Assembly (NCBI GenBank): GCA_016936015.1
Contig: JAFGPV010000161.1
Location: forward strand, 1-64,000
DNA: 64,000 nt
Source of the DNA: Pirellulales bacterium
GTDB lineage: Bacteria > Planctomycetota > Planctomycetia > Pirellulales > Thermoguttaceae
Direction of reading: 5' to 3'
The notes under the pieces: generated by a model
The model's input: the letters and a program-made list of their open reading frames with translations, nothing else
Databases searched by the model: none
Told to the model about the DNA's origin: nothing
Translations under genes and position numbers: made by a program
In this document: piece by piece, positions 25,095 through 35,807 of the stretch
How the letters are laid out: every line of letters begins with the position of its first letter
Position numbering within the stretch: position 1 is the first letter of the stretch

Positions 25095-25973
25095 ATGGAA
25101 CTAACCATGCCCAATGATAATACTGAACGACGTGCGGTGCTGATTACCGGCGCCTCGACCGGCATCGGGGCGGCCAGTGCTTGGGAGTTGGATCGGCGAG
25201 GTTTCCGGGTCTTTGCCGGCGTCCGGAATGACGAGGCGGCCCGGCGGCTGCGGGAAAAGGCCTCGGAGCGTTTGACTCCCGTCACCCTCGACGTGACCGA
25301 AGCCGGGCAGATCGCCGCCGTCGAGCAAAACCTGCGGCAGGTCTTGGGCGAGCGGGGGCTGTTTGGCTTGGTCAACAACGCCGGCATCGTCGTAGCCGGG
25401 CCGTTGGAACTGTTGCCGCTGGAGAATTTCCGCCGGCAGTTGGAAGTCAACGTGACGGGGCTGTTGGCCGTCACGCAGGCCTTTCTGCCGCTGTTGCGGA
25501 AAGGCCGGGGGCGGATTGTCAATATCAGTTCGATCAATGGGGCAGTGGCGCCGCCGTATATGGGGCCGTACTCCGCGTCGAAATACGCCGTCGAGGCCCT
25601 CTCCGACGCCTTGCGGCTGGAGCTTCGCCACGCGGGCGTGAGCGTCTCGGTCGTCGCCCCGGGACCGATCGATACGCCCATTTGGGAGAAATCGTTTCAG
25701 GCCGCCGATTCCCTGGCGGAACAAGTTTCTCCCGAGGTCTTGGCAAACTACCAGGCCGATCTCGACATACTCCGAAAAACCGTGGAAGCGACCGCCCGAT
25801 CGGCCGATCCGGTGGAAACGGTCGTCCACGCCGTCGTCCACGCCCTGACGGCGCCGAAGCCGAAGATCCGTTACTATCTTCGGTTCCGCAACCGCTTGGT
25901 TTCCCGGGGTTTTAAAGTCGTGCCCGACGGATTGCGCGATAGGATCATCTGCCGAGCGACGGGTTTGAAGTAA
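25095..25973 (+). CDS. Short-chain dehydrogenase/reductase
   Basis: A 292-residue classical SDR. The NAD(P)-binding motif is TGASTGIG, followed by DVTEAG, NNAGIV, a catalytic serine in NISSINGAVA and YSASK with the catalytic Tyr and Lys. The family oxidises or reduces alcohols, ketones or sugars; the substrate cannot be told from sequence. An in-frame ATG at 25107 is an alternative start. It may be co-transcribed with the purine permease. Confidence 0.88.
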   Translation: MELTMPNDNTERRAVLITGASTGIGAASAWELDRRGFRVFAGVRNDEAARRLREKASERLTPVTLDVTEAGQIAAVEQNLRQVLGERGLFGLVNNAGIVVAGPLELLPLENFRRQLEVNVTGLLAVTQAFLPLLRKGRGRIVNISSINGAVAPPYMGPYSASKYAVEALSDALRLELRHAGVSVSVVAPGPIDTPIWEKSFQAADSLAEQVSPEVLANYQADLDILRKTVEATARSADPVETVVHAVVHALTAPKPKIRYYLRFRNRLVSRGFKVVPDGLRDRIICRATGLK

Positions 25974-25985
25974 AAGTCATCTTCA

Positions 25986-26060
25986 CGTTTAGCGGCCGCC
26001 GGTACGGCGGCCCTGAAATCGTGAGTAAATCCAGGCCGCCGTACCGGCGGCCGCTAAACG
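25986..26060. repeat. Perfect 27-bp inverted repeat, GTTTAGCGGCCGCCGG family
   Basis: The left arm 25986-26012 and right arm 26034-26060 match at all 27 positions, with a 21-nt loop. A second full copy of the family is at 28037-28104 between groEL1 and groES, and a single arm lies at 3269-3301. This copy follows the SDR gene. Confidence 0.9.
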
Positions 26061-26206
26061 GAATGTAGCGATCATTTCCTAATCCTTAAGTTGCTTTTAT
26101 TCGGGCTGCCATAATGGCATTTCTTCCAGGAGGCCGAAGTAGGACCTCGCTGTTTTTATGCTCATAACCATTTGTAAATCAACAGGTTGCGGCTATTGAG
26201 ATTCTC

Positions 26207-26225
26207 TTTGGCACAATGCTTGCTA
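26207..26225 (+). promoter_or_regulatory. Sigma-54 (RpoN) promoter of groEL1
   Basis: TTGGCACAATGCTTGCT matches the -24/-12 consensus TGGCAC-N5-TTGCW fully, with GG (26210-26211) and GC (26222-26223) separated by 10 bp. Transcription should start near 26235, about 70 bp before the GTG start of groEL1. No CIRCE element (TTAGCACTC-N9-GAGTGCTAA) was seen in the region. Confidence 0.7.
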
Positions 26226-26306
26226 TATAAGGGGGCAAATAATCTTTTGTCTGCCATTATTGGCTGAATGGAAATCAACGACATTTCCTAGAGGAGGATA
26301 TCCGCT

Positions 26307-28013
26307 GTGCCCAAACAGATGGTATTTGAAGACGGCGCCCGGCAATCGCTGGCGTTGGGAGTCAACAAGTTGGCTCGGGCCGTGGTCAGCACGCTAGGGC
26401 CGCGAGGCCGGAACGCCGTGCTGGACAAGGGTTGGGGATCGCCCAAGGTCACGAAAGACGGCGTGACCGTGGCCAAGGAGATCGATCTGGACGATCCCTA
26501 CGAGAACCTGGGAGCCCAGTTGGTCAAAGAGGCGGCGTCGAAGACCAACGACGTCGCCGGCGATGGGACGACCACCGCCACACTGCTGGCCGAGTCGATC
26601 TTCCGCGAAGGGATGCGGACGATCGCGGCCGGCGCCGACCCGATGTCGCTGGCCCGGGGCGTGCAGCAGGCCGCCGCGGCAGTCATCGCGGCCATCGAAA
26701 AGATGGCCATTCCCGTCAACGAAAAAGACAAAAAGGAAATTACGCAGGTGGCCTCCATCGCCGGGAACAACGATCCCGAGATCGGCTCCATCCTGGCCGA
26801 GGCCTTTCTCAAAGTCGGCAAGGACGGCGTCATCACCGTCGAGGAAGGCAAGACCGCCGAGACGACCTACGAGGTGGTCGAGGGGATGCAGTTCGACCGC
26901 GGTTTCCTCTCGCCCCACTTCGTCACCAATCCGGACGAGCAGACCGTCGAGTTGGAAAAGTGCCTCATCCTGATCCACGAGGAGAAAATCTCCAGTGCGA
27001 AGAATCTGATTCCCCTGCTGGAAACCGTTAGCAAGGCCGGCAAGCCGCTGCTGATCATCGCCGAGGACATCGAAGGCGAGGCGCTGGCCACGCTGGTGGT
27101 CAACAAGCTTCGCGGGATCCTCAACGTCTGCGCGGTGAAGGCCCCCGGCTACGGCGACCGCCGCAAGGCCATGCTTGGCGACATCGCCACCCTGACCGGC
27201 GCGAACGCCATTTTCAAGGACCTGGGCGTAACGCTTGAATCGGTCAAGCTCTCCGACCTGGGGACGGCGAAGAAGGTGCTGGTCGATGCCGAGAATACGA
27301 CCATCGTCGGCGGCAGCGGCGACAAGAAAGCGATCGAGGGCCGGGCCGAGCAGATCCGCCGGGAGATCGAGACGACCACCAGCGACTACGACCGCGAGAA
27401 ACTCCAGGAGCGGTTGGCCAAGCTGGCCGGCGGGGTCGCCCAGATCTACGTCGGCGCCGCCACCGAGACGGAAATGAAAGAAAAGAAAGCGCTGATGGAG
27501 GACGCCCGTTCCGCGACCCAGGCGGCGCTGGCCGAGGGGATCGTCCCCGGTGGCGGCGTGGCCCTGCTGCGCAGCGGCAAGGCCGTCGAAAAACTCGCGC
27601 TTACCGGCGATGAGGCCCTGGGGGCGAAAATCGTCTGCAGCGTGCTCGATGCGCCGCTTCGGGCGATCGCCGAAAACGCCGGCCAGGACGGCGCCGTGGT
27701 CGTCAACAAGGTCCGGCAGATGAAAGGCAAGAACGACGGCTACGACGCCGAGAAGGATCAGTATTGCGACCTGGTCGAAGCCGGAATCATCGATCCCGCC
27801 AAGGTGGTCCGCACCGCCCTGCAAAACGCCGCCAGCGTGGCCACGCTGTTGATGACCACCTCCTGTCTCGTGACCGACGTGCCGAAAGAGGAAGAGGAAA
27901 AAGGACCTCCCGGCGGCGCTCCCGGTATGGGCGGCGGCATGGGCGGCATGGGTGGCATGGGTGGCATGGGGGGCATGGGCATGGGCGGTATGGGTGGCAT
28001 GGGTGGTTTTTAG
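26307..28013 (+). CDS. groL1: Chaperonin GroEL, copy 1 with GGM tail
   Basis: A 568-residue type I chaperonin subunit. GAGGAGG lies 9 bp before the GTG start. The ATPase loop [10 protein letters not shown], the apical-domain stretch [25 protein letters not shown] and the C-terminal Gly-Gly-Met repeats are present. It assembles into the double ring that folds proteins with GroES. It lies first in a groEL1-groES-groEL2 array behind the sigma-54 promoter match. A longer-than-usual Met-rich tail (GMGGMGG type, about 30 residues) distinguishes it from copy 2. Confidence 0.97.
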   Translation: MPKQMVFEDGARQSLALGVNKLARAVVSTLGPRGRNAVLDKGWGSPKVTKDGVTVAKEIDLDDPYENLGAQLVKEAASKTNDVAGDGTTTATLLAESIFREGMRTIAAGADPMSLARGVQQAAAAVIAAIEKMAIPVNEKDKKEITQVASIAGNNDPEIGSILAEAFLKVGKDGVITVEEGKTAETTYEVVEGMQFDRGFLSPHFVTNPDEQTVELEKCLILIHEEKISSAKNLIPLLETVSKAGKPLLIIAEDIEGEALATLVVNKLRGILNVCAVKAPGYGDRRKAMLGDIATLTGANAIFKDLGVTLESVKLSDLGTAKKVLVDAENTTIVGGSGDKKAIEGRAEQIRREIETTTSDYDREKLQERLAKLAGGVAQIYVGAATETEMKEKKALMEDARSATQAALAEGIVPGGGVALLRSGKAVEKLALTGDEALGAKIVCSVLDAPLRAIAENAGQDGAVVVNKVRQMKGKNDGYDAEKDQYCDLVEAGIIDPAKVVRTALQNAASVATLLMTTSCLVTDVPKEEEEKGPPGGAPGMGGGMGGMGGMGGMGGMGMGGMGGMGGF

Positions 28014-28036
28014 TTGTCGAATATCCACAAAAAACA

Positions 28037-28104
28037 GTTTAGCGGCCGCCGGTACGGCGGCCCTGAATCAAAAACCTTAGCCGCCGTACCGGCGGCCGCT
28101 AAAC
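28037..28104. repeat. Perfect 24-bp inverted repeat between groEL1 and groES
   Basis: Arms 28037-28060 and 28081-28104 match fully, with a 20-nt loop. It is the same family as 25986-26060. Inside an operon such a stem could protect the groEL1 3' end or reduce read-through into groES. Confidence 0.9.
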
Positions 28105-28145
28105 GAACGACTCAATTAATACCTAAAAGCAAAAAGGAAGCACAC

Positions 28146-28448
28146 ATGGCGAAGAATATCAACCTCAAACCGTTGGACGATCGCGTGGTGGTGGAACCCA
28201 GCGAGGCCGAGGAAGTTACGGCCGGGGGCATCGTGCTGCCCGACACGGCCAAGGAAAAGCCGCAGCGCGGCACCGTGTTGGCCGTCGGACCCGGCAAGCT
28301 GCTGGACAGCGGCGAGCGGGGGAAACTCTCCGTTGCCGTGGGCGACGAGGTGATCTTCGGCAAGTACAGCGGCTCCGACGTCGAGGTCGACGGCCGCGAG
28401 ATTAAAATCGTCCGCGAATCCGACATCCTGGCGAAGGTCGTGAATTAA
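28146..28448 (+). CDS. groS: Co-chaperonin GroES
   Basis: A 100-residue Gro[19 protein letters not shown], the mobile loop [18 protein letters not shown], and [11 protein letters not shown]. The start is ATG at 28146, with AAAAGGAAG upstream. It caps the GroEL ring. It is placed between two different groEL genes, with a hairpin on either side. Confidence 0.97.
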   Translation: MAKNINLKPLDDRVVVEPSEAEEVTAGGIVLPDTAKEKPQRGTVLAVGPGKLLDSGERGKLSVAVGDEVIFGKYSGSDVEVDGREIKIVRESDILAKVVN

Positions 28449-28449
28449 A

Positions 28450-30204
<1,755 letters not shown>

Positions 30205-30241
30205 TCCCTTGCGGCACAGTAACTTCCGGACTGGTTTTCAA

Positions 30242-30267
30242 CGGGCCACCTCACCGCCGGTGGCCCG
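30242..30267. repeat. Hairpin after groEL2
   Basis: A 9-bp stem (CGGGCCACC paired with GGTGGCCCG) with an 8-nt loop lies 38 bp after the groEL2 stop. There is no clear T-tract, so it may stabilise the transcript end rather than terminate it. Confidence 0.5.
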
Positions 30268-30293
30268 ATTGTATGTTAAGAGAGAGGAAGAAT

Positions 30294-30395
30294 CCACCAC
30301 AGAGACACAGAGGTCACAGAGGTAAATCAGTGTATGAATGATCCGGTGTTTCTTGTAAATTTGTCTTTTTCTCTGTGTTCTCTGTGTCTCGGTGG
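30294..30395. repeat. CACAGAGACACAGAGG inverted repeat before dnaJ
   Basis: The left arm 30294-30321 and right arm 30371-30395 pair through CCACAGAGACACAGAGG and CTCTGTGTCTCGGTGG. It ends about 25 bp before the dnaJ start. An in-frame GTG at 30392 lies inside the repeat, so it is unlikely to be the true dnaJ start. Confidence 0.85.
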
Positions 30396-30421
30396 TTGAT
30401 TTTACGAGTTTTTTAAAAGCC

Positions 30422-31564
30422 ATGGCGACGATGGCGGAAAAGCGTGACTTTTACGAAGTGCTGGGCGTGGCGCGGAACGCCTCGCAGGAGGAGATTTCCG
30501 CGGCCTACCGCAAGCTGGCGCTCCAATACCATCCCGACCGCAATCCCGACGATCAGGATGCGGTCGTCCGGTTCAAGGAGGCCGCCGAGGCGTTCGAGGT
30601 CCTCGGTAGTGCGGAAAAGCGCAGCATCTACGACCGGTTCGGCCTGGCGGGCCTGGAAGGCGGCGGGATGCCGCACTTCCGCGACGTGAGCGACATCTTC
30701 CAGGCCTTCGGCGACATTTTGGGGGGGAGTCTCTTCGGCGACTTTTTCGGTGGCGGCCGGTCCCGGCGGCGCGTCCGCCGCGGCGCCGACATCCACACCG
30801 AGGTCGAGCTGGACCTGTTCGAGGCCGCCTCGGGCACGTCGAAAGTCATTCGCTTTGCCCGGCACGAGCGTTGCGAGACCTGTAAAGGCTCGGGCGCGCA
30901 GCCCGGCACGCAGCCGGAAACCTGCCGCTACTGCGGCGGCCGCGGCCGCGTGGTGCAATCGACGGGCGTGTTCACCCTACAGAGCACCTGTCCCTCCTGC
31001 CGCGGCGAGGGCTGCGTGGTTCGCCATCCCTGCGGGGATTGTCGAGGCTCGGGTTACGCGCAGCGGAAAGTCACACGGAAAGTCGATATTCCCCGGGGCG
31101 TGGACCACGGCGCCCGACTACGTTTGGGCGGCGAGGGCGAACCCAGTCCCGACGGCGGACCGCCGGGTGATTGTTACTGCCTGATCCGCATCGCCGAGCA
31201 TCCGCTGTTCCATCGTGACGGCAAACACCTGGTCTGCCAGGTGCCGATCGCCTACGCCCAGGCAGCCCTGGGAGCGACGATCGACGTTCCCACCCTCGAC
31301 GGCAAAGAGGAATTGACGATTCCCCCCGGCACGCAGTCCGGCGAGGTGTTCACCCTGCCAGGCCGCGGCATGCCCGAGTTGCACTCTCGGCACCGCGGCG
31401 ACCTGCTGGTCCAGGTGCACGTCGAAGTCCCTAAAAAGCTGACCGCTCAGCACGAAGAGTTGCTTCGCCAACTGGCCGACGTCGAAAACACCCACGTTTC
31501 TCCCAAGCGGAAAAGTTTCTTTGAAAAACTGAAGGAGTATTTTCAAAGCGAGGAATCCTCGTAA
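30422..31564 (+). CDS. dnaJ: Chaperone DnaJ
   Basis: A 380-residue Hsp40 with all standard parts: J domain (HPD at 37-39 in YHPDRNPDD), Gly/Phe-rich linker (GGSLFGDFFGGGRS), four zinc-finger CxxCxGxG motifs (CETCKGSG, CRYCGGRG, CPSCRGEG, CGDCRGSG) and C-terminal substrate-binding domains. It stimulates the DnaK ATPase. ATG at 30422 is chosen because the earlier GTG lies within a repeat; ATG at 30431 is also possible. Its stop overlaps the grpE start by one base (TAATG). No dnaK is in the window. Confidence 0.93.
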   Translation: MATMAEKRDFYEVLGVARNASQEEISAAYRKLALQYHPDRNPDDQDAVVRFKEAAEAFEVLGSAEKRSIYDRFGLAGLEGGGMPHFRDVSDIFQAFGDILGGSLFGDFFGGGRSRRRVRRGADIHTEVELDLFEAASGTSKVIRFARHERCETCKGSGAQPGTQPETCRYCGGRGRVVQSTGVFTLQSTCPSCRGEGCVVRHPCGDCRGSGYAQRKVTRKVDIPRGVDHGARLRLGGEGEPSPDGGPPGDCYCLIRIAEHPLFHRDGKHLVCQVPIAYAQAALGATIDVPTLDGKEELTIPPGTQSGEVFTLPGRGMPELHSRHRGDLLVQVHVEVPKKLTAQHEELLRQLADVENTHVSPKRKSFFEKLKEYFQSEESS

Positions 31565-32145
31565 TGTCAAAATCGTCGAAACACGGCAACGCGAATGCGG
31601 CGGAGACTTCCCGGCCGGCGGCGGACAAGCCATCCCCGTCGAAAGACCTCGGCGGTGCGCCTCCCGCGGCGGAGGGTGCCGAGAAGCTCAGTGCCGAACT
31701 GGAGCAGGCCCAGGACCGGTTTTTACGCCTCCAGGCCGAGTTGGAAAATTACCGCAAGCGGTCGGCCCGCGATTTCCAAGAGCAACTACGCTACGCGAAC
31801 ATGGGATTGCTCCGCGACCTGTTGCCCGTCCTGGACAACGCCTATCGAGCCATCGAGGCGGCGGAAAAAGGCTCCGACGGCACCGCCCTGCTGGACGGCT
31901 TCCGCCTGCTGGCCCGGCAGTTGGAGAGCGTGCTGACGCGCCATCACTGCGAAAAGATCGAGGCCCTCGACGCCCCGTTCGATCCGCATCTCCACGAAGC
32001 CATCTCCCAGCAGCCCTCCGCCGACCATCCGCCCCAGACTGTGATCCTGGTTACCCAGGACGGCTACCGGCTCCACGACCGCGTGGTCCGGCCGAGCCAG
32101 GTGATTGTGTCCTCAATCCCAAAAGAAACTGAGCCATTAGAATAA
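31564..32145 (+). CDS. grpE: Nucleotide exchange factor GrpE
   Basis: A 193-residue protein. A disordered N-terminus (1-40) is followed by a long coiled coil (KLSAELEQAQDRFLRLQAELENYRKRSARD) and a beta domain ending in DGYRLHDRVVRPSQVIVSS, the GrpE signature. It releases ADP from DnaK. It is translationally coupled to dnaJ by TAATG overlap. Confidence 0.95.
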   Translation: MSKSSKHGNANAAETSRPAADKPSPSKDLGGAPPAAEGAEKLSAELEQAQDRFLRLQAELENYRKRSARDFQEQLRYANMGLLRDLLPVLDNAYRAIEAAEKGSDGTALLDGFRLLARQLESVLTRHHCEKIEALDAPFDPHLHEAISQQPSADHPPQTVILVTQDGYRLHDRVVRPSQVIVSSIPKETEPLE

Positions 32146-32148
32146 TGG

Positions 32149-32212
32149 AAAGTCGAAGGTCGAGAGTCGAACGTCGAATGCTTTCTCGACCTTCGACCTT
32201 CGACTCTCGAAA
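32149..32212. repeat. GTCGAAGGTCGAGAGTCG inverted repeat after grpE
   Basis: The arms are built from AGTCGAAGGTCGAGAGTCGA and TCGACCTTCGACCTTCGACT. It fills the grpE-fmdB spacer almost completely and ends 14 bp before the next ATG. Confidence 0.8.
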
Positions 32213-32226
32213 CTAGGAACCCGCCC

Positions 32227-32526
32227 ATGCCCACCTACGATTACGTCTGCGACGCCTGCGGCCATGAATTCGAGTTGTTCCAATCCATTACGGCGGAACC
32301 GGAGAAGAAATGCCCGGAGTGCGGCAGGAAAAAGCTCCGCCGGTTGATCGGCCCGGGTGCGGCGCTGGTCTTCAAAGGCTCGGGATTTTACAAGACCGAT
32401 TACCGTAGCGAGTCCTATAAAAAGGCCGCCGCGGCGGAAAAGTCGGCCGCTTCCCCCGCCGGCGTCAAGGACAAGAGTTCCGAGGGAAAAGGAACATCCA
32501 AGGAAGCGGTCAAATCGAAGAAATGA
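32227..32526 (+). CDS. FmdB-family zinc ribbon protein
   Basis: A 99-residue protein. The N-terminal 45 residues form the FmdB/CxxC_CxxC zinc ribbon (YDYVCDACGHEFE, then KCPECGRKKLRRLIG). The rest is Lys/Ala/Ser-rich and disordered. FmdB proteins are regulator-like and of unclear role. It sits at the end of the chaperone block, followed by an intrinsic terminator. Confidence 0.88.
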   Translation: MPTYDYVCDACGHEFELFQSITAEPEKKCPECGRKKLRRLIGPGAALVFKGSGFYKTDYRSESYKKAAAAEKSAASPAGVKDKSSEGKGTSKEAVKSKK

Positions 32527-32571
32527 GCCGTTGACTGGACCTCATGTTGAGAACGTTGTGTTCATTGTTTA

Positions 32572-32598
32572 GCCCGGTCGCTTGCGACCGGCGTTTTT
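32572..32598 (+). terminator. Intrinsic terminator after fmdB
   Basis: A 7-bp stem (CCGGTCG, loop CTTG, CGACCGG) is followed by CGTTTTTT. It lies about 45 bp after the FmdB stop codon and likely ends the chaperone operon. Confidence 0.7.
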
Positions 32599-32676
32599 TA
32601 GCGATCTTTCATGACGATTTACTGAGATCCGGCCCCATCATTCATTTGATTCTCCAGCAACCGCCCCCAATCAACC

Positions 32677-32880
32677 GTGGTTCTCCTGCGTTGTCCCATC
32701 TGCGATCGATCGTTTCCGCCGGAAGAGAGCCAGGCGTTGCCGTTTTGCAGCCAACGCTGTCGGCAGATCGACCTGGGCCGATGGCTGGACGAGCGTTACG
32801 GCATCCTTTATGAATCGCCCGGCGCCGTGGAGGAACCGTTGCCGGGGAGCGAACAGCCTCGAGTCGCGGAAGACGTATAG
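32677..32880 (+). CDS. yacG: YacG-like DNA gyrase inhibitor zinc protein
   Basis: A 67-residue protein from a GTG start. It matches the YacG pattern: CPIC (Cys6, Cys9), 14 residues, FCSQRC (Cys24, Cys28), then DLGRWLDERYGI. E. coli YacG binds GyrB and blocks DNA binding by gyrase. No strong ribosome binding site is seen. The acidic C-terminus is typical. Confidence 0.85.
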   Translation: MVLLRCPICDRSFPPEESQALPFCSQRCRQIDLGRWLDERYGILYESPGAVEEPLPGSEQPRVAEDV

Positions 32881-32934
32881 GTTCCGAGAACGGCGATTGT
32901 TGAGTCTCGGAAAAACCACACTGTAAATTATTTT

Positions 32935-33009
32935 ATCAGAGCCGGGACGTGTCGGCCCGGAAATGTCGGGGCCTCATGTAAATGCCGGGCGACACGCCCC
33001 GGCTCTGAT
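32935..33009. repeat. Inverted repeat with GAGCCGGGACGTGTCGG arms
   Basis: The left arm 32935-32960 and right arm 32985-33009 pair over about 25 bp with mismatches. It is related to the perfect hairpin at 3331-3382. It lies after yacG. Confidence 0.8.
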
Positions 33010-33124
33010 CTAGTCGTACGAAATTTTCCATCTGTTTCTCGTTAAGCTTCGTGACGCTTTTAATCACCGACAACGGGCGGCCGCTGGGGCGGTGAAAAAA
33101 ACGATTTTCCCCCTTCTTCCCGGC

Positions 33125-33152
33125 TTGCCTTCCCCTCGTTGTGGCTTATAAT
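33125..33152 (+). promoter_or_regulatory. Likely sigma-70 promoter
   Basis: TTGCCT (33125-33130), a 16-bp spacer and a perfect TATAAT (33147-33152) lie 57 bp before the ATG of the membrane protein gene at 33209. Confidence 0.55.
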
Positions 33153-33208
33153 TTGCATATTCTTTTCGTACAATGCATAACATTCCTACTGGTGGGGAGG
33201 TGCTTCCC

Positions 33209-34468
33209 ATGAGTGAAGTCAATCATCCTGTCGTGCGGAGCGTCGCCTGGTCGGAACTGCTGCCGTGGTTGATTCTCGTGCGGAGTTTCCGGCTGGTATT
33301 GTCCATCAACGGCCTGGGGATGATCGTGTTGGGAGCGATCGCGGTTTTTTTGATGACCTTGGGCTGGTGGTTTTTCGGCAGTATTTTTTCCACGGATTCG
33401 GGGCATCCCGCCACCGCCTGGCTTGAGCCGTATGCAAATTGTCCCTGGCTGGCCGCGACGGAGACGGTGCCGGATACGCCCCCGATTCTTTACGGCGTGC
33501 AGCCCTCGTTGGACACCCGGCAGGAACCGTTCACCGATTCCTGGCGGTTGCTAAGCCGGCCCCTCTGGAAGGCGTTGTATCATCCGAGTTTTTTAGATCT
33601 GCTCTGTCTGACGCTCTGCGGATTGTGGTCGCTGGCGGTGTGGTCGTATTTCGGGGCGGCGATCACGCGGATTGCCGCCGTGCAACTGGCCACCGGCGAG
33701 CACGTTCCCTTGACGGCGGCGCTGCGGTTCGCCGGCAGACATTATCTTTCCTATTTCGGGGCGCCGTGGTTTCCCCTGGCCGGAGCGGCGATCGTGACGG
33801 TTCTCATGTTTGCCCTGGCCTGGCTCCTGCATTGGGGCGCCGGCGTGTTGATCGCGGGACTCCTCTGGTTCCTGTTGCTGATCGGCGGCTTGGTGTTGAC
33901 CCTGATCCTGGTGGGGCTGTTTTTCGGCTGGCCGATGATCTGGGGCACGATCAGCACCGAGGGTTCCGACGCCTACGACGCGCTGAGCCGGTCCTATGCC
34001 TACGTCTACCAGCGGCCCCTGCACTACGTTTTTTACGTTGCTGTGGCGGCGGGGTTGGGCTGGTTGGCCTGGTTTTTCGTCCAGAATTTCGCCGCCGCCA
34101 TCATTTATCTCACTTACTGGGCCGCGAGTTGGGTCACCGGAACGGGATTAATCAGTACCATTCAAAACGGTCAAGAGTTGAATAGTTCGCTGGGCAATGC
34201 CGGCGTCGCGATCATCCATTTCTGGACCGGCTGCGTGAAACTGCTGGCCGTGGGCTTTGGTTTGGCCTACTTCTTCAGCGCCGCCACCGCGATCTATCTC
34301 CTCCAGCGCCGTCAGGTCGACGCCACCGAAATGGACGAGGTCTTCCTCGACGCCGACGCCGACGAGCCTGAATCCAACCTGCCCCCAATCGTCACCGACG
34401 CGGCCGGCGCCCCGGAGGTGCAGGAAAACGCGCCCCCGGAGTCGGAAGAAAAACCGGCGGGAGAATAG
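33209..34468 (+). CDS. Polytopic membrane protein of unknown function
   Basis: A 419-residue protein starting at the ATG at 33209, which has GGGGAGG eight bases upstream. About six hydrophobic helices are visible: one near residues 32-56, one near 130-155, and two to four between 185 and 355. The C-terminal 60 residues are acidic and disordered (DADADEPESNLPP). I do not recognise the family. It is convergent with the MoxR gene. Confidence 0.75.
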   Translation: MSEVNHPVVRSVAWSELLPWLILVRSFRLVLSINGLGMIVLGAIAVFLMTLGWWFFGSIFSTDSGHPATAWLEPYANCPWLAATETVPDTPPILYGVQPSLDTRQEPFTDSWRLLSRPLWKALYHPSFLDLLCLTLCGLWSLAVWSYFGAAITRIAAVQLATGEHVPLTAALRFAGRHYLSYFGAPWFPLAGAAIVTVLMFALAWLLHWGAGVLIAGLLWFLLLIGGLVLTLILVGLFFGWPMIWGTISTEGSDAYDALSRSYAYVYQRPLHYVFYVAVAAGLGWLAWFFVQNFAAAIIYLTYWAASWVTGTGLISTIQNGQELNSSLGNAGVAIIHFWTGCVKLLAVGFGLAYFFSAATAIYLLQRRQVDATEMDEVFLDADADEPESNLPPIVTDAAGAPEVQENAPPESEEKPAGE

Positions 34469-34484
34469 AAAAGGTAATCCTTGC

Positions 34485-34583
34485 TCGTTCCGAAACTCCA
34501 GTTTCGGAACGAAAAAAAGGAATCAGGAGGTCAGACATTTTTGTCTGACGTGAAAAAGGCAGGCAAGAATGCCTGCCCTCCTT
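34485..34583. repeat. Cluster of three hairpins between convergent genes
   Basis: A 12-bp perfect stem TCGTTCCGAAAC (34485-34512), GTCAGACA with TGTCTGAC (34530-34549), and GGCAGGCAAGAATGCCTGCC (34559-34578). The last two belong to the family also at 40988-41076, which shares GGCAAGAATGCCTG and CCTCCT flanks. Confidence 0.8.
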
Positions 34584-34587
34584 GTCC

Positions 34588-35598
34588 TTACAGCCGCGGG
34601 ACTTCGATCGAGCGGATCAGATCGGAGAGGACTTCATCGACGCGGTGGCCTTCCACTTCGGCCTCGGCCGAGAGGATCACGCGGTGGCGCAGGGCGGGCA
34701 GGGCCAATTCGACCACGTCGTCGGGTACGGCGTAGTCGCGGCCGTGGAACGCGGCCAACGTCCGGGCGGCCTGCATCAGGGCGATTCCCGCCCGCGGCGA
34801 GGCCCCCATGTGCAGCAGCGGCCAATCCCGGGTCCGGCGGACCATCGCGTTGATGTAGTCCCGCAGCTTCGGATCGATGAACACCTCGCCGTTGCGGCGG
34901 ACGGTCTCCAGGATTTCCTCCGGCCGGGTGACGGTCTGCAACTGCGAGAGCCGGTCGTCCAACTCGATTTGCAGGCTGTGCATGGCCAGCACTTCCGCCT
35001 CTTCCTCCGCCGTCGGGTAATCGATCACCAGCTTGAACAGAAAGCGGTCCAGTTGGGCCTCGGGCAGGTTGTAGGTCCCTTCCGCCTCGATCGGATTCTG
35101 GGTGGCCAGCACCAGGAACGGCCGTTGGATCTTGTGGCTGACGCCCTCGACCGTCACGCGGTATTCCTGCATGATCTCCAGCAACGCGGCGTGGGTCTTG
35201 GCCGGCGAGCGGTTGATCTCGTCGGCCAGCAGCAGTTGCGTAAAGACCGGGCCGGGCCGGAACCGGAATTCCTGGGTTTTCATGTCGAAGATCGGCGAGC
35301 CGGTGATGTCCGAGGGCATCAGGTCGGCGGTGAACTGGATGCGTCCGAACTGGCACCCCAGCACCCGGCCCAGCGTTCGGACGAACAGCGTCTTGCCCAG
35401 GCCCGGCACGCTCTCGATCAACACATGCCCGCCCGAGAACAACGCCACCAGGGCGCCGAGGACCAACTCCTCCTGCCCGATGTAGATTTTCCGGATCTCG
35501 CCGAGGATCCGCTGGAAAAGCTCCTGGGTCGGCCGCCGGGCGTCGGAAACCACCGCGGCGGTTGTGGGGGCGTCGGGCGTCGGAAGATCGTCGTTCAT
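34588..35598 (-). CDS. MoxR-family AAA+ ATPase
   Basis: A 336-residue AAA-3 ATPase: Walker A in ESVPGLGKTLFVR (GLGKT at 66-70), Walker B LLADEINR (123-130), sensor 1 in LATQNPIEAEGTYNLPEAQ and the C-terminal lid. MoxR proteins act as chaperones that insert metals or assemble complexes, usually encoded beside DUF58 and vWA-domain genes. Here no such partner is adjacent: the neighbours on both sides are on the other strand. The ATG at 35598 is chosen because upstream in-frame sequence is made of the palindrome at 35640-35712. Confidence 0.92.
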   Translation of the reverse strand: MNDDLPTPDAPTTAAVVSDARRPTQELFQRILGEIRKIYIGQEELVLGALVALFSGGHVLIESVPGLGKTLFVRTLGRVLGCQFGRIQFTADLMPSDITGSPIFDMKTQEFRFRPGPVFTQLLLADEINRSPAKTHAALLEIMQEYRVTVEGVSHKIQRPFLVLATQNPIEAEGTYNLPEAQLDRFLFKLVIDYPTAEEEAEVLAMHSLQIELDDRLSQLQTVTRPEEILETVRRNGEVFIDPKLRDYINAMVRRTRDWPLLHMGASPRAGIALMQAARTLAAFHGRDYAVPDDVVELALPALRHRVILSAEAEVEGHRVDEVLSDLIRSIEVPRL

Positions 35599-35639
35599 AG
35601 CAGTGGAGAATACCCTCAACGGGACCAGGAAAAACCGCC

Positions 35640-35712
35640 GTTTAGCCCCGGCACTTGTGCCGGGAGTGCATGAGAGACCATCCTCCTCCCGGCACAAGTG
35701 CCGGGGCTAAAC
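35640..35712. repeat. Perfect 26-bp inverted repeat, CCCGGCACTTGTGCCGGG family
   Basis: The left arm 35640-35665 and right arm 35687-35712 pair through GTTTAGCCCCGGCACTTGTG. Each arm is itself palindromic. One arm of the family forms the 3' end of the M50 gene at 22371. Confidence 0.85.
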
Positions 35713-35807
35713 TTCTTCAAATCTAATGCTTTTCTATTTAGCAGATTTATCAATGCCCGTCTACGGCCCTTGACCCCCGGGAAAGAAATATTGCACAATG
35801 AACCTCC

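Noticed and set aside
26041-26306. CIRCE (HrcA) operator before groEL1
   Set aside because: No TTAGCACTC or GAGTGCTAA half-site is present in the region.
26394-28028. A 544-residue open frame antisense to groEL1
   Set aside because: It is the mirror of a GC-rich, strongly conserved coding sequence; its protein is His/Asp/Gly-biased and has no ribosome binding site. The groEL frame explains the openness.
34588-35697. A longer MoxR start at 35697
   Set aside because: The extra N-terminal residues are encoded by the palindromic repeat at 35640-35712 and do not fit the family.
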